From contig DVFJ01000009.1 in the NCBI GenBank assembly GCA_018713325.1, forward strand, positions 62,001-126,000: a stretch of DNA of 64,000 nt. Reading direction: 5' to 3'. The DNA is from Candidatus Onthenecus intestinigallinarum (lineage in GTDB: Bacteria > Bacillota > Clostridia > Christensenellales > Aristaeellaceae). The notes under the pieces are model-generated. The model was not told the origin of the DNA. It saw only the letters and a list, made by a program, of their open reading frames with translations, and made no database searches. Position 1 is the first letter of the stretch; the number at the start of each line of letters is the position of its first letter. This document shows, in pieces, positions 1 through 9,589 of the stretch. Position numbers and translations under genes: made by a program.

Positions 1-354
1 CGTTGCACGCAGGAGACGCACGTATATGTCTACCATAACGCGGACGGCGGCAGGCGCTACCACAGCAGCCCGACGTGCTATACGGTCGATGCGGACTACC
101 TGCCGCTGCAGGAGATAGACGTGCGGGATCTGCCGGCCAGCGGCCTGGAGGCCTGCGACGCCTGCGTCCAGCGCGATCAGGGCATGGCGCTGCCGGTCGC
201 CTACTTCAACCCCGCGGGCGGCGCGCACTACCATGAAGACCCGAACTGCGCGACCGTGGACGCCGCGTACCTGCCGCTGAGCGTGCTGCCCGGACTGCTG
301 CGCGGCTCCGAGCCCTTCAACCGCCTGACGCCCTGCGAGACCTGCTGCAAGTGA
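1..354 (+). CDS. C-terminal part of a Cys/His-repeat protein (5' end outside window)
   Basis: The reading frame is open from base 1 to the TGA at 352-354, so only the last 117 residues are visible. They form two tandem repeats of about 55 residues. Each has a Tyr-His-x(2)-Pro-x-Cys segment, then V-D-A-x-Y-L-P-L, and ends in a Cys-x2-Cys pair (CDAC in the first, CETC in the second). The His/Cys spacing suggests small metal-binding or disulfide-linked modules, like the short YHxxxC...CxxC repeats seen at the C-termini of clostridial surface proteins. I cannot name a function. Whether there is a signal peptide cannot be seen. The HAD gene follows after 33 bases on the same strand and may be co-transcribed. 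Confidence 0.7.
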   Translation, partial: RCTQETHVYVYHNADGGRRYHSSPTCYTVDADYLPLQEIDVRDLPASGLEACDACVQRDQGMALPVAYFNPAGGAHYHEDPNCATVDAAYLPLSVLPGLLRGSEPFNRLTPCETCCK

Positions 355-387
355 GGTCTTGAGAGACCAGATCGGAGGAGGCGCGGC

Positions 388-1011
388 ATGCTGAAGCGGA
401 AGATCAAATGGGTGTTCTTTGACATGGGCGCCACGCTGATAGACGAGACGCAGGCCTGGCGTCACCGCACCCGCGACATGCTCGCGGGGACCGGCATTTC
501 GTTTGAGCAATTCCATGAAAAGCGGATAGCCTTTGCAAGGCAGAACCTCAACGGCGACGCGGAGGCCATCCGCTTTTTCGGGCTGACCAAGACGCCCTGG
601 CCCAAGGAGGACGAGGTTCCCTATCCGCAGGCCGAAGCGATCCTGGCATACCTACGGGACAGGGGATATGGAATCGGCGTGATTGCCAATCAATCCCCCG
701 GAAGCGTCGAACGCCTGCGCGGCTGGGGACTGCTCTCCTACATCGACGTCGTGGCGGCCTCTGCGGAACTGGGCGTGGCCAAGCCGGACCGAGCGATCTT
801 TGACCGCGCGCTGGAGATGGCGCACTGCGGGCCGCAGGAGGCCGTCATGATCGGAGACCGGCTGGACAACGACGTGGCCCCCGCCAAGCGGCTCGGCATG
901 GCCGCCATATGGATTCGGCAGGGGCTGGCCGTTTATCAGGATCCCCAATGGGCTGAAGGGCGGGCGGATGCCGTCGTCCGGCATCTGCTGGAGCTGAAGG
1001 AGATCCTCTAA
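388..1011 (+). CDS. HAD-superfamily hydrolase (subfamily IA)
   Basis: A 207-residue HAD-like phosphatase. Motif I is FFDMGATL near residue 10 (nucleophile Asp), motif II is the Asn-Gln-Ser of GVIANQS near 103, motif III is the Lys of GVAKPDR near 131, and motif IV is GDRLDND near 154. The second Asp of the usual DxDxT is replaced by Gly (D-M-G-A-T). That Asp is the general acid/base in typical phosphatases, so the substrate or chemistry may differ. The start ATG at 388 has GGAGGAGG just upstream. The substrate is unknown; a small phosphorylated metabolite is the family norm. Confidence 0.85.
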   Translation: MLKRKIKWVFFDMGATLIDETQAWRHRTRDMLAGTGISFEQFHEKRIAFARQNLNGDAEAIRFFGLTKTPWPKEDEVPYPQAEAILAYLRDRGYGIGVIANQSPGSVERLRGWGLLSYIDVVAASAELGVAKPDRAIFDRALEMAHCGPQEAVMIGDRLDNDVAPAKRLGMAAIWIRQGLAVYQDPQWAEGRADAVVRHLLELKEIL

Positions 1012-1046
1012 AACCTGCCGCTCCGCGGCGTAGTGCCCACAACGAA

Positions 1047-1076
1047 AAGTCCGCACCCTGTTCAGGGTGCGGACTT
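1047..1076. terminator. bidirectional intrinsic terminator
   Basis: A 14-bp perfect stem (AAGTCCGCACCCTG and its complement) with a TT loop, flanked by A-rich sequence on the left and TTTA on the right. It lies between the plus-strand HAD gene and the end of the minus-strand atp operon and can serve both. Confidence 0.85.
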
Positions 1077-1093
1077 TATCAATGGATTGGCTG

Positions 1094-1510
1094 TCAGTCC
1101 AGCCGCTCGGCGTGGCTCTTGACGCGCAGGCGGATGATGGTGCGCGCCAGCTGCGCCTGGGTTTCGAGATACTCGCGCCGGCCCATCTTCTGCAGCATCG
1201 CCTCGCGCGCGGCGTCCGCCGTGCGCTGGGCGCGGTTGCGGTCGATTTCCTCCGGCCGCTCGGCCGTCTCCACCAGGATGAGCGCCCGCCCGTCCTCGAC
1301 CTTGATCAGCCCGGAGGATACCGCGGCGATGCGCGGCGCCTCGCCAGGCAGCGTATACTTGAGCTCGCCCGGCGCGATGGAGGCGATCATGTTCGAGTGG
1401 CGCGCCATCACGCCGTACATGCCGTGCGGCGTGGGCACGACCAACGACGCGCACGGCCCGGAATAGAACGTGTGATCCGTCGCCAGGATGTCCACCTGAA
1501 AGCTCTCCAT
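1094..1510 (-). CDS. atpC: F1Fo ATP synthase epsilon subunit
   Basis: A 138-residue epsilon subunit of the F1 central stalk. The N-terminal beta-sandwich starts MESFQVDILATDHTFYSG and contains the family signature PTPHGMYGVMARHSNMIASI around residues 28-45. A helical C-terminal part rich in Arg and Ala follows and is of normal length, so the usual inhibitory helical hairpin should be present. The ATG at 1510 is chosen because it aligns with the family start and sits 4 bases past the atpD stop. It is the last gene of the atp operon and is followed by the terminator at 1047-1076. Confidence 0.95.
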   Translation of the reverse strand: MESFQVDILATDHTFYSGPCASLVVPTPHGMYGVMARHSNMIASIAPGELKYTLPGEAPRIAAVSSGLIKVEDGRALILVETAERPEEIDRNRAQRTADAAREAMLQKMGRREYLETQAQLARTIIRLRVKSHAERLD

Positions 1511-1514
1511 GCGC

Positions 1515-3799
<2,285 letters not shown>

Positions 3800-3802
3800 G
3801 CG

Positions 3803-5572
3803 TCATTTCCCCCCAAAGCGGGCGGCGTTCGCGTCGGTGAACGCGCGGGCGATGTCGAGAATCCGCGCCCGCAGGTCATCCGGCAGCGTGCGCTCCTCCT
3901 CCAGCTGCGCGCACACGTCCGCATGCGCCTGCTCGAAGTGCTCCAGCAGCGCGTCGCGCAGCGCGGGCACCTGCTGCTCCGGTACGCGGCAGAGCAGGCG
4001 GTCCATCGCGCACACGAGCACGATCACCTGCTGGTGCATGCTCAGCGGGGCATACTGGCGCTGGCGCAGCATGCGCATCAGCGCCTGGCCGTAGCGCAGC
4101 TGGGCCCGCGTGCCCTCGTCCAGGTCGCTGGAGAACTGCGTGAAGACCTCCATCTCGCGGTACTGCGCCAGGTCCAGGCGCAGCGTGCCGGCGGCGCGCT
4201 TCATCGCCTTGGTCTGCGCCGCGCCGCCCACGCGCGAGACGGACAGGCCCACGTTGACCGCAGGGCGCTGGCCTGCGAAGAACAGGTCGCTCTCCAGAAA
4301 GATCTGGCCGTCCGTGATGGAGATGATGTTCGTGGGGATGTAGGCGGACACGTCGCCCGCCTGCGTCTCGACGATAGGCAGCGCGGTCATGCTGCCGCCG
4401 CCCAGCGCGTCGCTCAGGTGCGCGGAGCGCTCCAGCAGGCGGGAGTGCAGATAGAACACGTCGCCGGGGTACGCCTCGCGGCCCGGCGCGCGCTCCAGCA
4501 GCAGGCTCATGGCGCGGTAGGCGATGGCGTGCTTGGACAGGTCGTCATAGACGATCAGCACGTCGCGCCCCTTGTGCATGAAGTGCTCGGCGATCGCGCA
4601 GCCCGCATAGGGCGCGATATATTGCAGCGTGTCCGGCTCGCCCGCCGTGGCGCTGACGACGACGCAGTAGGGCAGCGCCTCGCGGCGGCGCAGCGTCTCC
4701 ACCAGCTGGGCCACGGAGCTGGCCTTCTGGCCGATGGCCACGTATACGCACACGACGTCCTTGCCCTTCTGGTTGAGGATCGTGTCCAGCGCGATGGCCG
4801 TCTTGCCCGTCTGCCGGTCGCCGATGATGAGCTCGCGCTGGCCGCGGCCGATGGGGAACATCGAGTCGATGGCCAGCAGGCCCGTCTCCAACGGCTCGTT
4901 TACGCTCTGGCGGTCGATGATGCCGGGCGCGGGCTCCTCGATGGGCCGGAATCCCTCCGGCGCGATGTCCGGACCGCCGTCGATGGGCGCGCCCAGCGCA
5001 TCCACCACGCGGCCGAGGAATCCGTCGCCCACGGGCACGCCGGCGGTCTTGCCGGTGCGCGCCACGCGGCTGCCGGCCTCGATCTGCGCATCGTCGCCAA
5101 AGAGGATGCAGCCCGTCTCGCCGCGGCGCAGGTCCTGCACCATGCCCTTTACGCCGCACTCAAAGAGCAGGATCTCGCCATAGGCGGCATGTTCGAGCCC
5201 CTCGACGACGGCAATGCCGTCGCCCACGGACAGCACCGTGCCGACCTCGCTGCGCTCGGCCAGCAGCCGGAACTCCGAGATGCCGGCGCGCAGCAGCGGA
5301 ATGAGGTTGTCGCCGCCGCGGGCGGCCCCGGCCGCCTGCCCGACCTGCCTGCGCAACTGCTCCAGGCGGCCGTCGGCGCTCCAGTCGTATACGTCGCTGC
5401 CCACGCTCAGGCGAAAGCCGCTGCGCAGCGACGGGTCCGGGACGATCTCCAGCGAGATCGGCCCGGCGTATTTGCCTGCCAGGAACGCGCGGATGCGCGC
5501 CTCCTGATCGGGATCGGGCGGCGTCACGCACACGAGGCGCGCGACCGTGCCCGCTTTGCGCATGTCGCTCAT
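3803..5572 (-). CDS. atpA: F1Fo ATP synthase alpha subunit with N-terminal delta-like (OSCP C-terminal) domain
   Basis: 589 residues, about 85 longer than a usual alpha subunit. From about residue 105 on it is ordinary alpha: [20 protein letters not shown]-loop GDRQTGKT at 251-258, SRVGGAAQ at 446-453. Residues about 8-78 resemble the C-terminal domain of the delta/OSCP subunit: helix [13 protein letters not shown], then [18 protein letters not shown] and [11 protein letters not shown], the delta hallmark of a Gly-Phe beta hairpin, D-x-S and RLExLR. No separate atpH gene lies in the operon; atpF ends with a 4-base ATGA overlap onto this start. The delta N-terminal helical domain, which normally binds alpha, is absent. 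The fusion is read from the sequence; its structural meaning is inferred. Confidence 0.93.
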   Translation of the reverse strand: MSDMRKAGTVARLVCVTPPDPDQEARIRAFLAGKYAGPISLEIVPDPSLRSGFRLSVGSDVYDWSADGRLEQLRRQVGQAAGAARGGDNLIPLLRAGISEFRLLAERSEVGTVLSVGDGIAVVEGLEHAAYGEILLFECGVKGMVQDLRRGETGCILFGDDAQIEAGSRVARTGKTAGVPVGDGFLGRVVDALGAPIDGGPDIAPEGFRPIEEPAPGIIDRQSVNEPLETGLLAIDSMFPIGRGQRELIIGDRQTGKTAIALDTILNQKGKDVVCVYVAIGQKASSVAQLVETLRRREALPYCVVVSATAGEPDTLQYIAPYAGCAIAEHFMHKGRDVLIVYDDLSKHAIAYRAMSLLLERAPGREAYPGDVFYLHSRLLERSAHLSDALGGGSMTALPIVETQAGDVSAYIPTNIISITDGQIFLESDLFFAGQRPAVNVGLSVSRVGGAAQTKAMKRAAGTLRLDLAQYREMEVFTQFSSDLDEGTRAQLRYGQALMRMLRQRQYAPLSMHQQVIVLVCAMDRLLCRVPEQQVPALRDALLEHFEQAHADVCAQLEEERTLPDDLRARILDIARAFTDANAARFGGK

Positions 5573-6072
5573 GGCCTGTCCTCCTGCGCCGCCTGCGCTT
5601 CCTCAAGGAAGCGGTCATATAGCGCGCGGTCCGCCGCGGGATCGATCTCCCTGCCGGCGAGCTTTCCGGCCGCGCTGACGACCATGTCGGCGATGTCCTG
5701 CTTCGCGCCCTCCAGCATGGCGGCGCGCTCGCGCTCCGCGGCCCTGCGGGCCTCCTCGATCAGCTTGTCGGCCTGCTCCTGGGCGCGCTGCAGGCGCTCC
5801 TGTTTGCGGGCCTCGAGCTGGCGGTTGGCGTCGTCGGCCCGGCGCTGGATCTCCTCGTCCGCGGCCTTCAGGCGCGCGTCGTATGCGTCCAGCTTCTGCT
5901 GCGCGGCGGCGTCCTTCTCGGCCGCCTGGCGCTCGATCTCCTCGTAGTGCGCCTTGCGCTGGTCCATGAACGCGACGACTGGACGGTAGAGCAGCAGATA
6001 CAGGCCCGTCGCGAGAATGATGAAGTTGAACAGATGCAGAAAGATCTGTTGAAAGTCGATGTTCAGGGGCAT
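5569..6072 (-). CDS. atpF: F1Fo ATP synthase b subunit
   Basis: The 167-residue peripheral-stalk b subunit. One membrane segment near residues 10-32 ([20 protein letters not shown]) is followed by a long charged coiled coil rich in Glu, Ala, Arg and Gln up to about 140. The C-terminal end ([22 protein letters not shown]) is where b normally contacts delta. Its stop overlaps the start of the delta-alpha fusion by ATGA, so the two stator parts are translationally coupled. The ribosome binding site is weak (AGGTGA). Confidence 0.95.
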   Translation of the reverse strand: MPLNIDFQQIFLHLFNFIILATGLYLLLYRPVVAFMDQRKAHYEEIERQAAEKDAAAQQKLDAYDARLKAADEEIQRRADDANRQLEARKQERLQRAQEQADKLIEEARRAAERERAAMLEGAKQDIADMVVSAAGKLAGREIDPAADRALYDRFLEEAQAAQEDRP

Positions 6073-6123
6073 AACGTCACCTGGCGGGCGTTCGCCCGCT
6101 CCCTTTCTCCCGTCGGGGTTGGA

Positions 6124-6477
6124 TTACAGCACGAAGATGACGAGGATCGCAACGATCAACGCATAGATGATCGCGGTCTCGACGAAGACCAGGCCGAGCA
6201 TCAGCGTCGTACGGATGCTGCCCTCGGCCTCGGGCTGGCGCGAGATGGCCTCGGCGGACTTGGCGATGGCCGTGCCCATGGCGAGCGCGCCCAGGCCGGC
6301 GGCCAGGCCGATGGCGATGGCGGCGCTCAGCGCCTTGGCGGACGTGGTCATCTCAGCGGCGGGGGCCGCCTCCTGCACCTCTTCGGCGAGGGCGGGGCAG
6401 GCAAAGGCGCTCATCAACAGCGTGGCGGTCAGGCATACAAGCAGCAGGGCAGTAAACCGTTTCGTGAACTTTTTCAT
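6124..6477 (-). CDS. atpE: F1Fo ATP synthase c subunit with N-terminal signal-like extension
   Basis: 117 residues, against the usual 70-90. The rotor hairpin is residues about 52-117, with loop ISRQPEAEG and ion-binding Glu in VFVETAIIYAL. About 31 N-terminal residues look like a cleavable signal peptide (Lys-rich start, hydrophobic core, A-L-A before Glu-Glu), followed by an acidic Ala-rich linker. The Thr after the Glu and the Tyr four further on match Na+ rings, but the helix-1 Gln ligand of the Ilyobacter type aligns with Met, so H+ is as likely as Na+. The start at 6477 has GGAGG 9 bases upstream. Confidence 0.93.
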   Translation of the reverse strand: MKKFTKRFTALLLVCLTATLLMSAFACPALAEEVQEAAPAAEMTTSAKALSAAIAIGLAAGLGALAMGTAIAKSAEAISRQPEAEGSIRTTLMLGLVFVETAIIYALIVAILVIFVL

Positions 6478-6497
6478 CGTATGATTCCTCCGTCCGA

Positions 6498-7331
6498 TCA
6501 TTTTGCGGCCGCCGTCGCGGCCTTTTTGGGGGACTTGGGCGCGTGCGGCTCGGTGACCTCGCCATAGAAGACCGAGGTCAGCATCGTCAGCACGTACGTC
6601 TGGATCAGCGCATGCAGCAGCGTGAACAGCACGGCGACGATCACCGGCAGCACGAAGCTGAGCGCCAGCGAGTAGTAGACCAGCTCCGTCACCAGCAGGC
6701 CGCTGAGCAGCGCGCCGAAGAGACGGAAGCTCATCGAGATGGGCAGCGAGAAGTCCTTGAGCGTCTTGCCCACGCCGCGCAGGCCGTTGCTCGTCAGGCC
6801 GCCCGACAGGATGACAAAGTAGCTCAGAAAGCCCATCGCGATCGCCGCATTGATGTCCGACAGCGGCGCGGGCAGCGCGATGGACGCGCCGTGCGTCGTC
6901 ATCGCCTGCACGCCAAAGAGCTCAAAGAGCGTGCCGAAGAAGATATACACGCCTGCGCCGAAGATGTACGCGCCCAGGAAGCCGTTGCGGTGGGGGCTGT
7001 TGCTTTTGGCCAGGTTGCGGAAGAATGAGACCAGCTCCTCCACCACGAGCTGAAACCTGCCCGGCACGTACCGAAAGCGCGGAATGGCGAAGATGCGGAT
7101 CAGCGCGGCCACAAGCAGCAGCAGGCCCGTCACCGTCAGGCCTGAAACGACGGAGGGGTTGACCTCCATGCCCAACAGGGCGACGTGGTTGTCCTCGTGC
7201 AGCACGGCGTCGCGCATGACCGCCTGGATGGACTCTTCCTGTCCGCCTCCGCCGCCGGTCAGGAAGATCAGCGCCAGGCACGCCGCCAACAGCAGCGCCG
7301 CGACGCCGACCGCCCTCTTTTTTCCCTTCAT
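6498..7331 (-). CDS. atpB: F1Fo ATP synthase a subunit
   Basis: The 277-residue stator a subunit forming the ion half-channels. The essential Arg is in SFRLFGALLSGLLV, and the last helix holds ALIQTYVLTMLTSVF. The N-terminus has an extra hydrophobic segment followed by a Gly-rich stretch and may be a signal anchor. The ATG at 7331 is preferred over upstream starts because AAGAGGG lies about 9 bases before it. It is the first gene of the atp operon (atpBEFAGDC, with no separate atpH), 44 bases below a strong promoter. No atpI is present. Confidence 0.94.
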   Translation of the reverse strand: MKGKKRAVGVAALLLAACLALIFLTGGGGGQEESIQAVMRDAVLHEDNHVALLGMEVNPSVVSGLTVTGLLLLVAALIRIFAIPRFRYVPGRFQLVVEELVSFFRNLAKSNSPHRNGFLGAYIFGAGVYIFFGTLFELFGVQAMTTHGASIALPAPLSDINAAIAMGFLSYFVILSGGLTSNGLRGVGKTLKDFSLPISMSFRLFGALLSGLLVTELVYYSLALSFVLPVIVAVLFTLLHALIQTYVLTMLTSVFYGEVTEPHAPKSPKKAATAAAK

Positions 7332-7374
7332 GACAAATATCCCTCTTTTCCGGGTGGCTTTGGAATCATCCCAC

Positions 7375-7403
7375 ATTATAGCGCCGGTTGCGATGGTTTG
7401 CAA
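7375..7403 (-). promoter_or_regulatory. sigma-A promoter of the atp operon
   Basis: On the minus strand, TTGCAA (7398-7403), a 17-base spacer and a perfect TATAAT (7375-7380), 44 bases before the atpB start. It lets the ATP synthase be transcribed independently of the antiporter operon upstream. Confidence 0.85.
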
Positions 7404-7422
7404 GGAAACGCTTATACAAAAT

Positions 7423-7489
7423 AAAAAAATTTTTTTGGAGCAAAATGAAGGCGGCCCCGCCGTACGGTCGTGCCGGGGAGCGGGACCGC
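7423..7489 (-). terminator. possible weak terminator between antiporter and atp operons
   Basis: Minus-strand 10-bp stem (7480-7489 pairs with 7451-7460, one G-U) directly after the last antiporter gene. The only T run (the A7T7 palindrome at 7423-7436) starts about 14 bases past the stem, so termination is probably incomplete and read-through into atp is possible. Confidence 0.4.
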
Positions 7490-7501
7490 ATCAGAACGCC
7501 A

Positions 7502-9574
7502 TCAGGAGAGCGTCATCAGGTACGCGAACGTCAGGTACATGCCGATGCACAGCAGCAACAGGCCAAACGACATGCTGCCGCTGATGAGCCGTCCGCTGCT
7601 GCGCAGCTCGTCCAGGCCGGCGGCCAGCGCGACGGTGAAGTCCGTCTTGATCGGCCGGCGGTGGTAGAACGTGTGGTTGAGCAGCGCCACAATCGCATTG
7701 AGCACGGTGCCCAGCGCATAGGTCAGGTGCGTGCCGACGGGAACGGGGCCGTGCTTCTTCGTCTGGCCCAGCAGCGTGTGGCGCAGGGCGATGACGATCG
7801 AGTCGGTCAGCTCGTCCAGCGCACGCGTGAGCGCGATCACCAGGGGATTGGGCAGCCAGCGCAGCAGCAGCGGGCGATAGAAGCCCTCCTCCAGGTCGAG
7901 CTTGGCCGGCCAGCGGTCCGCGTAGACGCGCACGCCGCCCTCGCGCTGCATGAGCAGCCAGCGGATGAGCGCGTAGAGCACGGCGCCGATGCACAGCGAC
8001 TGCGCCGCGCCGGTCAGGTTGGCGGCGGAGAAGTAGGCGACGGCGTGCTCGGGCGACTGACCGTACATGAAGCCCTGCATCACCGAGGCGATGCGCGTCA
8101 TGAACACATTCGACAGCACGCCCAGCAGCGGCGGCAGCACTGCCGCGCCGACCAGCGCGAAGGCGGACAGGCGGTTCATGTACCGGCCGTTGAGCGCGTC
8201 GTACTCGGCCTGGCAGGTCGCGTTCTTCTCCCAGAAGAGCGCGATGTACAGCTTGGTCATGTACGCCAGCGTCATGCCGCCGCTGGTCAGGAACAGGATC
8301 TCGACGAAGCGGTACAGGCCCGCGGGCTGCCCGGCCTCACCCAGCAGCGCGATGTACTCGACGATGCCCTCATGCAGCAGCGACTTGCTGATGTATCCGC
8401 CAAAGAGCGGCACGCCCGCGATGCTCAGCGCGCCCATCAGGAACGCAAAGTGCAGCAGGGGCTTGCCGCGCCCGAAACCGCGGATCTCGTTGAGGTTGAG
8501 CTTGTGCGCGTTCATGTAGACCACGCCGGCGCACAGGAAGAGCGTCAGCTTGATCAGCGAGTGGTTCACCATGTGCAGCGCCGTGCCCTGCACCGCCAGG
8601 GCGTTGTGCGCGCCCAGCAGTCCCTGCAGGCCCACGCCCACCAGGATGAAGCCGATCTGCGACATCGAAGAGCAGGCCAGCGTGCGCTTGAGGTTCGTAG
8701 AGAACAGCGCCAGCACCGCGCCCAGCACCATCGTCACGCAGCCGAAGAAGAGGATCACGTCGCCAAAGTTCGCATCGTGCAGGAACAGGTTGGACGAGAC
8801 GACCAGGATGCCGAACACGCCCGTCTTGGTCAGAATGCCCGACAGCAGCGCGCTCGCCGGGGCCGGGGCCACCGCATGCGCCTTGGGCAGCCACACGTGC
8901 GCCGGGAACATGCCGGCCTTCACGCCAAAGCCGAAGAGCGTCAGCGCGCCGGGCAGGTACAGGGCAGCGGGGCTTTCCATCGCCGCGGCGGCCGCGCGCA
9001 TGCCCGCAAAGGACAGCGTGCCCAGCTGCGCGTAGAGCAGGAACAGGCCCATCAGCGTCACCAGGCCGCCGATGACCGCGATGTACAGGTACGTCTCCGC
9101 GGCGCGCAGGGACTCGGCGCGCTCGTCGTGCGCGACCCAGGGATAGGACGCGAGCGACATCACCTCAAAGAAGACGAACGTCGTGAACAGGTCGTCGGAG
9201 AGGAACACGCCCACCGTCGCGCCCAGCGTCAGCAGGGTGAACAGGTAGTAGCGGTTGCGGTTGTGATAGTGGCGGAAGTACTCCGGCGAGAAGAGCGTCG
9301 TCATCAGGAACATGAACGACGCGATCGCCGTGTACAGCGCGCGCAGGCCATCCGCACGCAGCGTCAGGCCCATCGCACAGAAGCCCTCCAGCGCGAAGGC
9401 GCGTTCGCCGCCGCGCACGACGGCCAGCAGCAGCGCCGCGCTCAGCGCGAATTCAACGGCCGTCAGCGCGCAGCACAGCATGTCGCGCAGCCGCTTGTCG
9501 CGCCGTCCGCACAGGTAGGAGGCGACGGCGCCCGCCATCGGGAAGAAGACGAGCACGGGAAGCAACAGATTCAC
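7502..9574 (-). CDS. NuoL/MrpA/D-type proton-conducting membrane subunit, long form
   Basis: A 690-residue polytopic protein of the NuoL/M/N-MrpA/D antiporter family. Key charged residues are present: Glu137 in FFEVMSL, Lys219 in FGVKAGMFPAHVWLP, Lys250 in LSGILTKTG, and a Lys in NHSLIKLTLFL. The first ~480 residues are the 14-helix core. The remaining ~200 add a soluble stretch and more membrane segments, recalling the C-terminal extension of NuoL that spans the membrane arm. It is the last gene of the Mbh/Mrp-type operon, 15 bases after the preceding subunit. Its TM8 motif is NuoM/MrpD-like although its length is NuoL-like. Confidence 0.88.
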   Translation of the reverse strand: MNLLLPVLVFFPMAGAVASYLCGRRDKRLRDMLCCALTAVEFALSAALLLAVVRGGERAFALEGFCAMGLTLRADGLRALYTAIASFMFLMTTLFSPEYFRHYHNRNRYYLFTLLTLGATVGVFLSDDLFTTFVFFEVMSLASYPWVAHDERAESLRAAETYLYIAVIGGLVTLMGLFLLYAQLGTLSFAGMRAAAAAMESPAALYLPGALTLFGFGVKAGMFPAHVWLPKAHAVAPAPASALLSGILTKTGVFGILVVSSNLFLHDANFGDVILFFGCVTMVLGAVLALFSTNLKRTLACSSMSQIGFILVGVGLQGLLGAHNALAVQGTALHMVNHSLIKLTLFLCAGVVYMNAHKLNLNEIRGFGRGKPLLHFAFLMGALSIAGVPLFGGYISKSLLHEGIVEYIALLGEAGQPAGLYRFVEILFLTSGGMTLAYMTKLYIALFWEKNATCQAEYDALNGRYMNRLSAFALVGAAVLPPLLGVLSNVFMTRIASVMQGFMYGQSPEHAVAYFSAANLTGAAQSLCIGAVLYALIRWLLMQREGGVRVYADRWPAKLDLEEGFYRPLLLRWLPNPLVIALTRALDELTDSIVIALRHTLLGQTKKHGPVPVGTHLTYALGTVLNAIVALLNHTFYHRRPIKTDFTVALAAGLDELRSSGRLISGSMSFGLLLLCIGMYLTFAYLMTLS

Positions 9575-9589
9575 GGTCAGACCCCCTCC

